A stretch of DNA of 64,000 nucleotides, taken from the NCBI GenBank assembly GCA_016716675.1, contig JADJVG010000006.1, positions 173,257 to 237,256 of the forward strand, written 5' to 3'. Source of the DNA: Hyphomicrobium sp. GTDB lineage: Bacteria; Pseudomonadota; Alphaproteobacteria; Rhizobiales; Hyphomicrobiaceae. Shown one piece after another: positions 17,899-28,284 of the stretch. A model generated the notes under the pieces. It saw only the letters and a list, made by a program, of their open reading frames with translations. It made no database searches and was not told the origin of the DNA. Within the stretch, counting starts at the first letter, position 1. The number at the start of each line of letters is the position of its first letter. A program made the translations under genes and the position numbers.

Positions 17899-18675
17899 AT
17901 GACCCTTGTTTCCCGCCCAACCACAGCTTTCGCGGCCCTGACGGTTTTGTCCGTTCTGTGGGCTGTGCCGCTCGCCGCTGAAGACGTAGCCGCGCCGCCA
18001 TCCGCGCCAGCAGCTACAACCCCAGCCGTAACCCCTTCCGCGCCAGCGGCGGCGACCCCGGCCTCACCAGCGGCCACCCCGGCTCAGGATAAGCCGGATG
18101 AAAAGGTGTCTCTCAGCACGCCGGATATTAACCTCACGCCCGAGGAAAAGGCCGAGAAGGAATCGCGCAAGGCCTGCAAGGCCGACATCTGTTCGGCCTT
18201 CCGCGGCAGGCAGGCAACGGGCGGTGATATTTCGTGCAACGTCGTCAAGAGTTGGCGCAAGGAACAGTTGTCCAAGCTGGTCGGCAAGATGAAGGTCTCC
18301 TGGCCCTATGGTCCGGTCAGGTGCACCTCAAAGGTCATGCTGAAGCGCGCCGAACTGATCAAGGCGATGACCGACGACAAGCTCGAATTGCAGCTCGATA
18401 AGCACTCGGTTGCTTGCGTGGTCGAACGCGAAAAGGAAGACCCGACCACGATCACCTTTGATTTTTCCCCGAAGGTTACGTTCGAAAAGGGCAAGGCGAC
18501 CAAGGCCAAGATCAATTGGGGCAAGGTCGAAGCACCGACCCTGGTCAAGGGCGCGCTGTGGACCGCAACCGCGGCCGACAACACGATCAACCTGTTGTCC
18601 GGCACGCTTATCGAAGACATCAACGATTTCATCGACAAGAAGTGCGACGAAGTGAAAGACGAGTGGTCGAAATAG
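17899..18675 (+). CDS. Secreted protein of unknown function, Ala/Pro-rich
   Basis: I do not recognise this 258-residue protein. A signal peptide is plausible (residues about 8-30, ending VPLAAED). A low-complexity Ala/Pro/Thr spacer follows to about residue 65. A compact C-terminal domain then carries Lys-rich helices and six Cys (CKADICSAF, ISCNVVKSW, VRCTSKVM, VACVVERE, KKCDEV), likely disulfide-bonded in the periplasm. The ATG at 17899 follows TGGAG at a good distance and gives the best signal peptide. The 324-base gap before it holds the divergent hsp20 promoter and tandem repeats. Nothing around it reveals a role. Confidence 0.7.
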   Translation: MTLVSRPTTAFAALTVLSVLWAVPLAAEDVAAPPSAPAATTPAVTPSAPAAATPASPAATPAQDKPDEKVSLSTPDINLTPEEKAEKESRKACKADICSAFRGRQATGGDISCNVVKSWRKEQLSKLVGKMKVSWPYGPVRCTSKVMLKRAELIKAMTDDKLELQLDKHSVACVVEREKEDPTTITFDFSPKVTFEKGKATKAKINWGKVEAPTLVKGALWTATAADNTINLLSGTLIEDINDFIDKKCDEVKDEWSK

Positions 18676-18883
18676 GAGGGAAATCGAGTGCCCGCCCCCC
18701 GATCTTGGCCCCCGCCTACCGCCCAGTTCACGACCCATGTCACGGTGCCATCACAAAGCCGTTACCCGGCGATAACTTCAGCTGATCGCGGAGATTTAGA
18801 GAAGCGATTGGCCGTTATTAAGCCTTTCGACTAAGCAAGCGTTCGTGGTGAAACTGACAACGTAGAAATCTGGAGGATACATT

Positions 18884-18973
18884 ATGAAGATCTGGTCCAA
18901 GCCGGCCGTTCGCGAACAGGAAGTTGGTCTCGAAGTCACCAGCTACCTCCCGGCTGAAATCGACGTTATCTAA
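18884..18973 (+). CDS. pqqA: Pyrroloquinoline quinone precursor peptide PqqA (orphan)
   Basis: A 29-codon gene encodes a peptide starting MKIWSKPAVREQEVG and containing the core EVTSYLPAE. PqqA supplies a Glu and a Tyr spaced E-x3-Y that PqqE cross-links on the way to the redox cofactor PQQ; here they are Glu17 and Tyr21. The N-terminal Lys-Trp-like opening and the EVTSY...AEID pattern match methylotroph PqqA. An excellent Shine-Dalgarno GGAGGA (18872-18877) precedes the ATG, and a terminator follows the stop, so the gene is its own transcription unit. No pqqB, C, D or E is in the window. PQQ serves methanol and other quinoprotein dehydrogenases in the periplasm. Confidence 0.88.
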   Translation: MKIWSKPAVREQEVGLEVTSYLPAEIDVI

Positions 18974-18980
18974 ACGTCAA

Positions 18981-18999
18981 AAACTCAGTTCCTGAGTTT
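18981..18999 (+). promoter_or_regulatory. pqqA: Short perfect hairpin after pqqA
   Basis: AAACTCAG at 18981-18988 pairs perfectly with CTGAGTTT at 18992-18999 over a three-base loop, 7 bases after the pqqA stop. It has no U tract and may be a processing or stability element between pqqA and the true terminator. Confidence 0.5.
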
Positions 19000-19005
19000 C
19001 ATGAA

Positions 19006-19040
19006 AGCGGTGGTTGAGACATCTCAGCCGCCGCTTTTTT
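19006..19040 (+). terminator. pqqA: Intrinsic terminator of pqqA
   Basis: A 13-bp stem (AGCGGTGGTTGAG with CTCAGCCGCCGCT, two G-U pairs) with a short CAT-type loop is followed by six T. This is a strong Rho-independent terminator ending the monocistronic pqqA transcript and facing the convergent ABC-F gene. Confidence 0.85.
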
Positions 19041-19067
19041 GTGTCTCGTAGCGGCTGGCGCGGGGCG

Positions 19068-20894
<1,827 letters not shown>

Positions 20895-21126
20895 GCGGAT
20901 GCTCTTAGCTGGCGCGGGCAAATCGTCAATGCTTTAGCGGCGGTCATACGGGCGCAGGAGGCGGGAAGTTGTTCAGGGCCGCCTTTCCGCGACGGGTTCC
21001 GAGGCTGCCGCCGAGCGCCGGGCGGGGGGAGTGCCGTTTCGGAGGGGGCGAGGGCGGGCGCGTTAACGTCTGTGTTAACGGAAGGTTGTCAGTCTCGCGG
21101 CATAACGGAGGAGACAGCAAAGACCC

Positions 21127-21645
21127 GTGGCCCTTGAGATCTCCATGTTTGAACGCAACCGCGTCGATAACCGTGCCGAAACGTTGATCGCCGTCGAGAT
21201 CGCACTGGCCGATGGCAGTGCCATTGCGGGTCGCGCCGTTCTGGCGCCCGGCAAGGGCGTTCACAAGCTGCTCGATGGCGACGAAGGCTTTATTTACATC
21301 GACACCTTCGATGGTGAAGGCCGCTTTGTGCCGAAGGGCGAGATCCGTGGCCTCAAGGTGATCACATCGATCAAATCGCAAACGGTTGCGCTGCCTATTC
21401 CCGACGCGCGCAACTTCGAGCCCTATCGCGTTCTGGGCCTTGAGAAGGGGGCATCCTTCGATGAGATCCGCGACGCTTATCATCGCCTGTCGAAGCTCTA
21501 TCACCCGGATCGCTACGCAAGCATCGAACTGCCGCGTGAGGTGAAAGTCTACCTGGAAGCCATGGCGAAGACCATCAATGCCGCTTTCGTGGCACTCAAG
21601 TATATCGGCCAGAAGGCGCAGCCGATCTATACGCGCGGCGCATAA
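21127..21645 (+). CDS. J-domain (DnaJ-like) protein with N-terminal unknown domain
   Basis: The C-terminal part (about 100-172) is a J domain: YRVLGLEKGASFDEIRDAYH then KLYHPDRY with the HPD tripeptide that stimulates DnaK ATPase. The N-terminal 95 residues (MFERNRVDNRAETLIAVEI and following) are a small beta-rich domain seen in alphaproteobacterial J-proteins of unknown role. The GTG at 21127 follows GGAGGAG at a rather long spacing; the ATG at 21145 is an alternative start. It is probably a co-chaperone. The tautomerase gene follows on the same strand 130 bases later. Confidence 0.82.
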   Translation: MALEISMFERNRVDNRAETLIAVEIALADGSAIAGRAVLAPGKGVHKLLDGDEGFIYIDTFDGEGRFVPKGEIRGLKVITSIKSQTVALPIPDARNFEPYRVLGLEKGASFDEIRDAYHRLSKLYHPDRYASIELPREVKVYLEAMAKTINAAFVALKYIGQKAQPIYTRGA

Positions 21646-21775
21646 CCCGTTCACGCAACTATCGAACGTGCGTAACGCGGCCACGCGCTGCGCTATGGCG
21701 CAGTGCCACGGCGTTGCGCGGCGGGCGTGAACCGACTAGCACAAGGGCTCGCGTGTTTGCGACAATGAGGATGAG

Positions 21776-22165
21776 ATGCCGCTGCTTCGTTTTGATCTGA
21801 TTGAAGGCCGCACGCCCGCCGAACTCCAGGCCCTGTTGGATGCTGCGCATCGCGCCATGTTGGCCGCCTTCAAGGTGCCGCCGGGCGATCGCTATCAGAT
21901 CGTCAATGAGCATCCGGCAACCCACATCATCATTGAGGATACCGGGCTTGGGATCGCACGCACTCGTAACGTCGTGTTCCTGCAAGTCACCACCCGGCCG
22001 CGCGGCAAAGAGCTGAAAGAGCAGTTCTACAAGTTGCTCGTTGCCGAACTCGAAAAGAGTTGCGGCATCGCGCCGTCGGACGTCGTCGTCTCGATGGTGT
22101 CGAACACGGATGAGGATTGGTCATTTGGCCTTGGCCGCGCCCAGTTCTTGACGGGCGAACTCTAG
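21776..22165 (+). CDS. Tautomerase family protein
   Basis: This 129-residue protein belongs to the tautomerase superfamily (Tautomerase_2-like). Members use the N-terminal Pro, exposed after Met removal, as a general base; Pro2 is present (MPLLRFDLIEG). Other visible parts are PPGDRYQIVNEH and SDVVVSMVSNTDEDWSFG. The physiological substrate is unknown. Its TAG stop overlaps the TAG stop of the convergent GH3 gene within one CTAG palindrome. Confidence 0.85.
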   Translation: MPLLRFDLIEGRTPAELQALLDAAHRAMLAAFKVPPGDRYQIVNEHPATHIIIEDTGLGIARTRNVVFLQVTTRPRGKELKEQFYKLLVAELEKSCGIAPSDVVVSMVSNTDEDWSFGLGRAQFLTGEL

Positions 22166-23523
22166 TCGCAGTGCGCCGCTGATCCTTCGATCTTCACGCA
22201 TGCGGGAACGGCGGCTTCTGGCGGCGCTTCCCCGATGCTGACGATACGCGCAATGCGCTCGCGGCTGCGGGTGCGCGTTGCGGCGTCGAACTCGCCGTTC
22301 TGGTCGGCAGCAAGCAGCACCGACATGACGGAATCGAGATGCTTTTCCATGTATGAGACGAGCACGATGTCGACCCCGGCATTGAGTGCCTGTACTGCAG
22401 CCCTGCCGACGCCGGGCTTGCCGCGGGTAATGGCGCCCATGCTGAAATCATCGGTGATCAGCAAACCATCATAGTGCCAAGCCTTGCGGATCAGCGTGTC
22501 GATCACCGGTTTCGAGTACGACGCCGGTGTTGTCTTATCGATGACGCCAACGCGCACATGGCCGAGCATCGTGACGGCGTTCGGCTTGTGCATCACGCGG
22601 CGGAACGGCACCCAGTCGTTGAGTTCCAGCTGGCCCTCGCTCGCAGTGATTTCGCCTGTCGTGACATGGGTGTCGCGCGTCACGCGCCCGAGGCCCGGGA
22701 AATGCTTGAGCGTACACATGATGCCCGACGTGGCGATCGCATCACAGTACCACCCGGCTACTTTGGCGACCAGAAACGGGTCTGACCCAATGGCGCGCAT
22801 GCGCAGCCGCGTCTCGCCGTCGCGTGTATTCTTGGGGTTGAGATTCAAATCAACGACAGGCGCGAAATTGAGCGTCACGCCGAGCTTCTTCAATTCAGCG
22901 GCTTGCGTCTCTGCGAAGGCCTCGACGATCTTGCGGCGCTCGACATCGTGCTCCACGCCTTTCAGCATTTCGGCAAGCGACTTCTGCCGCTTCAACGGCG
23001 GCGAAAGACGAGACACCGCCCCGCCTTCCTGATCGGCGGCGATGATCAACGGCGGCAATCCTTGCGCCACGCGGATGGCCTGCAGGGCATCGATATCGGC
23101 TTTGACGGCGGCGGGGGTGCGGCCCTTGACGTTGTGGTCGGTGATGAAAACGCCGGCGATGGCGCGATGTTCGACCAGGGCTTTGACTTGCGCGTACGAA
23201 TGATAGCCGATCATGAGGTGACGGCCGATGCGGGCGAGGCGCTCTGGATCAGAGGCCAAGATCTGCGCGCGATCCAGTAGCCGCACGCCGGTAGCCTGTG
23301 CATCGGACTGTGTTACCGCGGGACTGGTTAAACTACCCGCGGCCGGTGACTTCGCGGCCATCGTGACGGCCCGGTCATGCGATCGCCGCGGCTGAGCGCT
23401 GGCCGGGGCCAGCACACCGCTGGCGGATATGAAAAGCGCACAGAGGCTGGCTGCGACCGTTACAGATCGAAACGTAATCGTTTCGTAAATTGGTAATTTC
23501 TGCGGGGGCGCGATCATGTGCAT
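22162..23523 (-). CDS. Glycoside hydrolase family 3 (NagZ-like beta-N-acetylhexosaminidase)
   Basis: GH3 enzymes of this type remove N-acetylglucosamine from muropeptides in cell-wall recycling. The 453-residue protein has an N-terminal signal or anchor (residues about 20-43, ending PASAQ), unlike cytoplasmic NagZ, so it probably acts in the periplasm. Motifs include IIAADQEGGAVSRL, the catalytic-loop segment LKHFPGLGRVTRDTH, and LLITDDFSMGAI with the nucleophile-type Asp. The KH-x-PG-x-G...D-x-H arrangement fits NagZ (His in DTH). Extra length before the TIM barrel is Ala/Ser-rich. Confidence 0.88.
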   Translation of the reverse strand: MHMIAPPQKLPIYETITFRSVTVAASLCALFISASGVLAPASAQPRRSHDRAVTMAAKSPAAGSLTSPAVTQSDAQATGVRLLDRAQILASDPERLARIGRHLMIGYHSYAQVKALVEHRAIAGVFITDHNVKGRTPAAVKADIDALQAIRVAQGLPPLIIAADQEGGAVSRLSPPLKRQKSLAEMLKGVEHDVERRKIVEAFAETQAAELKKLGVTLNFAPVVDLNLNPKNTRDGETRLRMRAIGSDPFLVAKVAGWYCDAIATSGIMCTLKHFPGLGRVTRDTHVTTGEITASEGQLELNDWVPFRRVMHKPNAVTMLGHVRVGVIDKTTPASYSKPVIDTLIRKAWHYDGLLITDDFSMGAITRGKPGVGRAAVQALNAGVDIVLVSYMEKHLDSVMSVLLAADQNGEFDAATRTRSRERIARIVSIGEAPPEAAVPACVKIEGSAAHCD

Positions 23524-23576
23524 GATTAGTCCCTATACAGAGAGCAGGGCAGCCGCACCATCCTCAAACTGGCAAT

Positions 23577-24455
23577 TCAGTAAATCCGTACCGGGAAGTA
23601 GCGCCGGACCAATTCTTCAAATCGGCCGGATGCGCGCACGCGCTTCAGAGCTTGGTTTAAAAGCCGGCGGACCTCTGGATCGGTCTTGGGCACGGCAATG
23701 GCGATGCCGTCGCCGAAGAACTTTGGTTCCAGGTAGGGGCCGCCCTTCATTTCACAGCATTGTCGCGACAATGTGCCGTTCAGCCAGAATGCCAGAGATA
23801 TGCCGTCACCAAACACATAGTCGGCGTTGCCAGCGGCGAGAGCCTCGCGCGCCAAATCGGCATTTTCAAACAACGCCAGCGGACTGTCGCGGAAGAAGGC
23901 TTTCAAGAACGCTTCATGGGGCGTGCCTTTGGCGACAGCAATGCGCTTGCCATCCAGACCGGCTGGAGAAATTTCAACGTCGGTGCTGTCTTTGCGGCCC
24001 GCGAAACGCCCCGGCGTATGAAAATAGCGATCCGTGAAATCGACAACCTCGACGGCATCGGCGGTGACACGATGCGCGGCGATCACGGCGTCGGCTTCTC
24101 CACTCGTCAGGCCCTTGAACAGGTCTTCCCACGGGCGCGCTTTGATATCGCACGACGTCTCAAGCTCAAGACAGATCGCGCGCGCCAGATCGACATTGAA
24201 GCCGACGAGCACGCCATCCTCGTCGTAGAAATTGAAGGGCGGAAAATCGCTATCGGTCAAAAAACGGATCACGACCCGCTTTGCTGGTACATCGCCAGCA
24301 AGCGGCGGTGGTGCTCCAGCGCTTGGTTGGGTGTCGCTAGTTTCTGCCGCAACCGATGGCATATCGGCGAACGCGAACCACAGACCAGCAAGCACCGTGA
24401 CACTCGCGAGCAGGCGCACACTGCCTTTGCCAAGATCACGGACGTTGAAGGCCAT
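23577..24455 (-). CDS. Family 3 extracellular solute-binding protein
   Basis: This 292-residue periplasmic binding protein belongs to the SBP_bac_3 (amino-acid type) family. After a signal or anchor (LASVTVLAGLWFAFADM) the first lobe begins FLTDSDFPPFNFYDEDGVLVGF, followed by DLARAICLELE, the WEDLFKGLTSGEADAVIA hinge, and VAKGTPHEAFLKAFF in the second lobe. I chose the Met at 24455 (MAFNVRDLGKG), preceded by AGAGAGGA. No ABC permease or ATPase is adjacent, so it may serve a transporter elsewhere or act as a sensor. It is divergent from the membrane glycosyltransferase. The ligand is unknown. Confidence 0.85.
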   Translation of the reverse strand: MAFNVRDLGKGSVRLLASVTVLAGLWFAFADMPSVAAETSDTQPSAGAPPPLAGDVPAKRVVIRFLTDSDFPPFNFYDEDGVLVGFNVDLARAICLELETSCDIKARPWEDLFKGLTSGEADAVIAAHRVTADAVEVVDFTDRYFHTPGRFAGRKDSTDVEISPAGLDGKRIAVAKGTPHEAFLKAFFRDSPLALFENADLAREALAAGNADYVFGDGISLAFWLNGTLSRQCCEMKGGPYLEPKFFGDGIAIAVPKTDPEVRRLLNQALKRVRASGRFEELVRRYFPVRIY

Positions 24456-24600
24456 GCCGATTCCTCTCTGCTGCGGCGGCGCGGGTTTCATTGCCGTCAG
24501 TAAACCAAATGCTGGCCGTCCGCTACTAACGCGGCTACAGTCGTCAACGGAGTAAGGCGTGCCGCTCGGCAGCCACAGATGGGAATGACGACGGGACGTC

Positions 24601-26088
24601 ATGGCGTCAAGCGTGTTGGGCGGCAGCCTGGATAAAGTGCGGAAGGACTCCGCGCCAAAAGACGGGCCTTTGCGCCTGGTACTGCAACTCGATCATGCGG
24701 TAAACGCCTTGCGGCGTGATCGGCCTGCGATGTCGGCCGGCAATCCACTGGTTCCTTGGCAGCGTGCAGCAATTTATGGCGTTAGCGTGGTGATGCCCGC
24801 AGCGGTGGCCTTGATCGTTACGGGGCGTGGAGATGTTATTGCCTTGGCGTTGACGGCCCTGTTTGCCGTGATCGTTCTGGTGCGGGTTGCGGCGCTCTGG
24901 CAACTCGTCTTTCCGAACGCCGCGCATAGCGCCGCCTATAACCCCATTCCTGATGCAAACCTGCCGCGCTACAGCGTTCTCGTTCCGGTGTTTCGTGAAG
25001 TGGCGATCGCGCCGGCGCTCGTGCAGGCGATGGGGGCGCTCGATTATCCCACGGACAAGCTGGAGATCATTTTCATTACCGAGGCGAGTGATCCGCAAAC
25101 ACGCGCGGCACTCAGTGCAGCGTCTCCGCCCGCGCATATGCAGATTATCACCGTGCCTGCCGGCCAGCCGCAGACCAAACCGCGGGCCCTGAACTACGCG
25201 CTCCAGGCCGCAACCGGCGAGTTGATTGCGGTGTTCGATGCCGAGGATGTTCCGGACCCCCAACAGTTGCGCAAAGCCGCCGCCATGTTTGCGACAGGAG
25301 GCTCCGAACTCGCTTGCGTGCAGGCTCGTCTCAGCATCTACAACCCCGAAGTCAGTTTTTGGACGCGCCAGTTCACCCTCGAATACGCAGCGTTGTTCGA
25401 GGCGATCCTGCCGGCATTGGAGCGGCTGGGATTGCCGATCCTGCTCGGCGGCACATCAAACCATTTCCGCCGGTCGGCGCTTGCCAAAGTGGGGGCGTGG
25501 GACCCGTTCAACGTGACCGAGGATGCCGACCTCGGCGTGCGCTTGGCGCGACACGGCTATCGCGTCGATATGCTCGACAGCGATACCTGGGAAGAGGCGC
25601 CGCGCACTGTTTCGGCGTGGCTGGGGCAACGCACCCGCTGGCTGAAGGGCTGGATGCAGACGTATCTCGTCCACATGCGTCATCCGCGCGAACTCTTCCG
25701 CGACCTCGGCGCATGGCGGGTCTTCGGCGTGCAGGTGATGCTGGGCGGCATGATTTTATCGGCGCTGGTGCATCCCTGGTTCTATCTGGTGGTGACCGGG
25801 AAGATGATGCTGGGGCATCCGATGCTGCCGGAGAGCGGCAGCCTGTGGATGGTGTGCTGGTTCAATTTCGTCGTTGGTCACGCTGTGGGTATTGCCCTTG
25901 CTTTGATCTCAGCGTGGCGCAGCCAAGGCCGCGTGCCGCTGGGCTCGGCGCTGCAGGTTCCGGGCTATTGGCTTTTGATCTCGATCGCCAGCTACCGCGC
26001 CCTCTGGGACCTGTATACGCGGCCATTCTACTGGCAAAAAACCGCTCATGCCGCCCGCCCGGTAACATCAACCCACGCTCCAACGTAG
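24601..26088 (+). CDS. Membrane family 2 glycosyltransferase (cellulose synthase-like)
   Basis: This 495-residue processive-type GT2 enzyme has membrane helices on both sides of a cytoplasmic GT-A domain, as in cellulose, hyaluronan or curdlan synthases. Two N-terminal helices (about 55-100) precede SVLVPVFREVAIAPALV. The active-site Asp residues are in VFDAEDVPDP and the base in TEDADLGVRLA, and QRTRWLKGW gives the Q-x-x-RW motif of processive enzymes. Three or four helices follow RVFGVQVMLGGMILSALV. No PilZ domain is present. The ATG at 24601 is the longest start and the Met in MSAGNPLVPW is an alternative. The product polymer is unknown. Confidence 0.85.
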   Translation: MASSVLGGSLDKVRKDSAPKDGPLRLVLQLDHAVNALRRDRPAMSAGNPLVPWQRAAIYGVSVVMPAAVALIVTGRGDVIALALTALFAVIVLVRVAALWQLVFPNAAHSAAYNPIPDANLPRYSVLVPVFREVAIAPALVQAMGALDYPTDKLEIIFITEASDPQTRAALSAASPPAHMQIITVPAGQPQTKPRALNYALQAATGELIAVFDAEDVPDPQQLRKAAAMFATGGSELACVQARLSIYNPEVSFWTRQFTLEYAALFEAILPALERLGLPILLGGTSNHFRRSALAKVGAWDPFNVTEDADLGVRLARHGYRVDMLDSDTWEEAPRTVSAWLGQRTRWLKGWMQTYLVHMRHPRELFRDLGAWRVFGVQVMLGGMILSALVHPWFYLVVTGKMMLGHPMLPESGSLWMVCWFNFVVGHAVGIALALISAWRSQGRVPLGSALQVPGYWLLISIASYRALWDLYTRPFYWQKTAHAARPVTSTHAPT

Positions 26089-26113
26089 ATGACTGGTCAT
26101 CATTGGAGGGGTT

Positions 26114-27241
26114 ATGGAGCTTGCGATACTGCTGGTCGCCGCCACGCTGTTTCTTGCCTACAGCAATGGTGCGAATGACAACTTCAAGGGTGTCGCAACA
26201 CTCTATGGTTCGCAGACAACGAGCTATCGCAAGGCTTTGCTGATCGGCACGGCGGTCACGTTTGCCGGGTGTCTCGCGTCAACCGTCCTTGCCGAAGCCT
26301 TGCTCAAGGCGTTTTCCGGCAAGGGCCTGGTGCCTGGTCACGTGGCAGAGTCGCAGGACTTTCTGGCGGCCGTTGCTCTGGGCGCAGGCTTCACCGTGAT
26401 CCTCGCGACGCGGCTTGGGTTTCCGATTTCGACCACCCATGCGCTGACGGGCGCGCTTGCTGGCGCGGGGGCTGTGCTGGCGGGTTCCGCATTGAACCTA
26501 TCCGCCCTTGGCACGGCGTTCTTTGCGCCGCTGCTGATCAGCCCGTTGTTGGCCGTCGTCGTAACGATACCGTTCTATGCGTTGGCAACGCGATCGGTAG
26601 TGCGGCTCGGGCTGCAGCGCCAGAGTTGCGTCTGTATCGCGCCAGGACGGTTCGTGCAGGCAGGCCCGGTTGCCTTGGCGCCAGCCAATGCGGCAATGGC
26701 CGGTACGATGACTTACGCTCCGCTCACCGTCGGCACCGCCCCCCAATGCGTCGCCAAGTATTCGGGGCACGTCTTCGGCATCACCGCGCAGCGGCTGGTC
26801 GATACGCTGCATCATGTCTCGGCAGCGGCACTCAGCTTCGCGCGAGGGCTCAACGATACGCCAAAGATCGCCGGGCTACTGTTGTCTCTCAAGGCCATCG
26901 ATATCCATGTCAGTATGGTCACGATTGCTGCCGCCATGGCGCTTGGCGGCCTGCTGCACGCGCATCGCGTTGCCGAGACGATGAGCAAGAGAATTTCGCG
27001 CATGAATGACGGTCAGGCACTCACCGCGAATATAGTCACTTCGCTGCTCGTGATTGGCGCCAGTGGCAACGGTCTTCCGGTTTCGACGACGCATGTCTCG
27101 GTGGGTGCGATCTCTGGCATCGGTGTGGTGAACGGATCGGTCGATAAATCCGTATTATCCTCGATCCTGATGTCGTGGGTGCTGACGCTGCCCATTGCCG
27201 CGGCATCGGCGGCCATCGCAGCAACGGCTTTGGCGCGATAA
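26114..27241 (+). CDS. PiT-family inorganic phosphate transporter
   Basis: PiT permeases import metal-phosphate with protons and also take up arsenate. The 375-residue protein has about ten hydrophobic segments, the duplicated PiT signature GANDNFKGVATLYGS near the N-terminus and GLNDTPKIAGLLL in the second half, and paired GFPISTTHALTGA / GLPVSTTHVSVGA repeats. GGAGG lies just before the ATG. arsM follows only 32 bases later on the same strand, so they likely share a transcript. That pairing suggests a role linked to arsenate or phosphate balance, which is inference. Confidence 0.92.
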   Translation: MELAILLVAATLFLAYSNGANDNFKGVATLYGSQTTSYRKALLIGTAVTFAGCLASTVLAEALLKAFSGKGLVPGHVAESQDFLAAVALGAGFTVILATRLGFPISTTHALTGALAGAGAVLAGSALNLSALGTAFFAPLLISPLLAVVVTIPFYALATRSVVRLGLQRQSCVCIAPGRFVQAGPVALAPANAAMAGTMTYAPLTVGTAPQCVAKYSGHVFGITAQRLVDTLHHVSAAALSFARGLNDTPKIAGLLLSLKAIDIHVSMVTIAAAMALGGLLHAHRVAETMSKRISRMNDGQALTANIVTSLLVIGASGNGLPVSTTHVSVGAISGIGVVNGSVDKSVLSSILMSWVLTLPIAAASAAIAATALAR

Positions 27242-27273
27242 AAGCAACGCAATCATTCTAGGGATGGATCGCA

Positions 27274-28239
27274 ATGGATCACACGACCACGCATGACGTT
27301 TATCGCGAGGCGGCGCTTAATCCCGACAAAGGGTTGTGCTGCACGACGACGCCGGTCTGGCAGCTGCCGGACCTTAAAATTCCACAGATCATGCTGGATA
27401 TGAATTACGGCTGCGGCTCGACGGTCAATCCGCGCGATCTCGGTGGCAGTCCGTCGGTGCTCTATGTCGGCGTCGGCGGCGGCATGGAAGTTTTGCAGTT
27501 CGCTTATTTCAGCCGCCGGCCGGGCGCCGTGATCGGGCTGGATGTGGTCGATGAAATGATGTCGGCCTGCCGCCGCAATCTCGATGAGGCCGAGACGCAG
27601 AATGCGTGGTTCCAGTCGAACTTCGTCGATCTGCGCAAGGGCGACGCGCTACAGCTTCCGATTGCCAGCGAAACCATCGATATCGCGGCGCAGAATTGCC
27701 TGTTCAATATTTTCCACGACGATGATCTGCGCCAAGCATTGTCGGAGATGTATCGCGTATTGAAGCCGCGTGGACGGCTGATCCTATCCGATCCGGTGTG
27801 CGACGTTGAGATGCCTGACGCGCTCAAGAACGACGAGCGGTTGCGCGCGTTATGCTTGACCGGTGCGATTCCTTTGAGCGCTTATATCGCGCGCCTAACG
27901 AGCATCGGCTTCGGCACCATTGAAGTGCGCGCCAAGCGGCCGTATCGACTTCTGTCGCCGCGCCACTATGCAACCGATCACCTGATCCCGGTCGAAAGCG
28001 TCGAGATCTGCGCCATAAAAGACCCAGTGCCGGCCGATGGTCCGTGTGTGTTCACCGGACGCACCGCCATTTATTTTGGTGAAGCATCTTTCTTCAATGA
28101 TGGAAGGGGTCACACGTTGGCGCAGAACCAGCCACTGGCGGTGTGCGATAAAACGGCGGGCGCGCTGATAGGCCTAGGCCGCGACGATCTCTGGGTTTCG
28201 CCGTCGACGTATTTCTATGACGGCGGCGGCTGCTGCTAA
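27274..28239 (+). CDS. arsM: Arsenosugar-type arsenite methyltransferase ArsM
   Basis: This 321-residue SAM-dependent methyltransferase belongs to the ArsM subgroup linked to arsenosugar biosynthesis. It has the characteristic opening GLCCTTTPVWQLPDLKIP, MNYGCGSTVNPRDL, the SAM motif VLYVGVGGGMEVLQFAYFS, and the C-terminal SPSTYFYDGGGCC. Conserved Cys pairs (CC near residue 22 and the terminal CC) would bind As(III). An AhpD-like peroxidase protein, also common in these loci, is convergent downstream, but no ArsS radical SAM partner is adjacent. Role: methylation of arsenite in the cytoplasm as detoxification or the first step to arsenosugars. Confidence 0.88.
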   Translation: MDHTTTHDVYREAALNPDKGLCCTTTPVWQLPDLKIPQIMLDMNYGCGSTVNPRDLGGSPSVLYVGVGGGMEVLQFAYFSRRPGAVIGLDVVDEMMSACRRNLDEAETQNAWFQSNFVDLRKGDALQLPIASETIDIAAQNCLFNIFHDDDLRQALSEMYRVLKPRGRLILSDPVCDVEMPDALKNDERLRALCLTGAIPLSAYIARLTSIGFGTIEVRAKRPYRLLSPRHYATDHLIPVESVEICAIKDPVPADGPCVFTGRTAIYFGEASFFNDGRGHTLAQNQPLAVCDKTAGALIGLGRDDLWVSPSTYFYDGGGCC

Positions 28240-28284
28240 CGACACAGCCCTCCGCCGCGTTTCGGCAAGACCGTCAGCCGCGCA

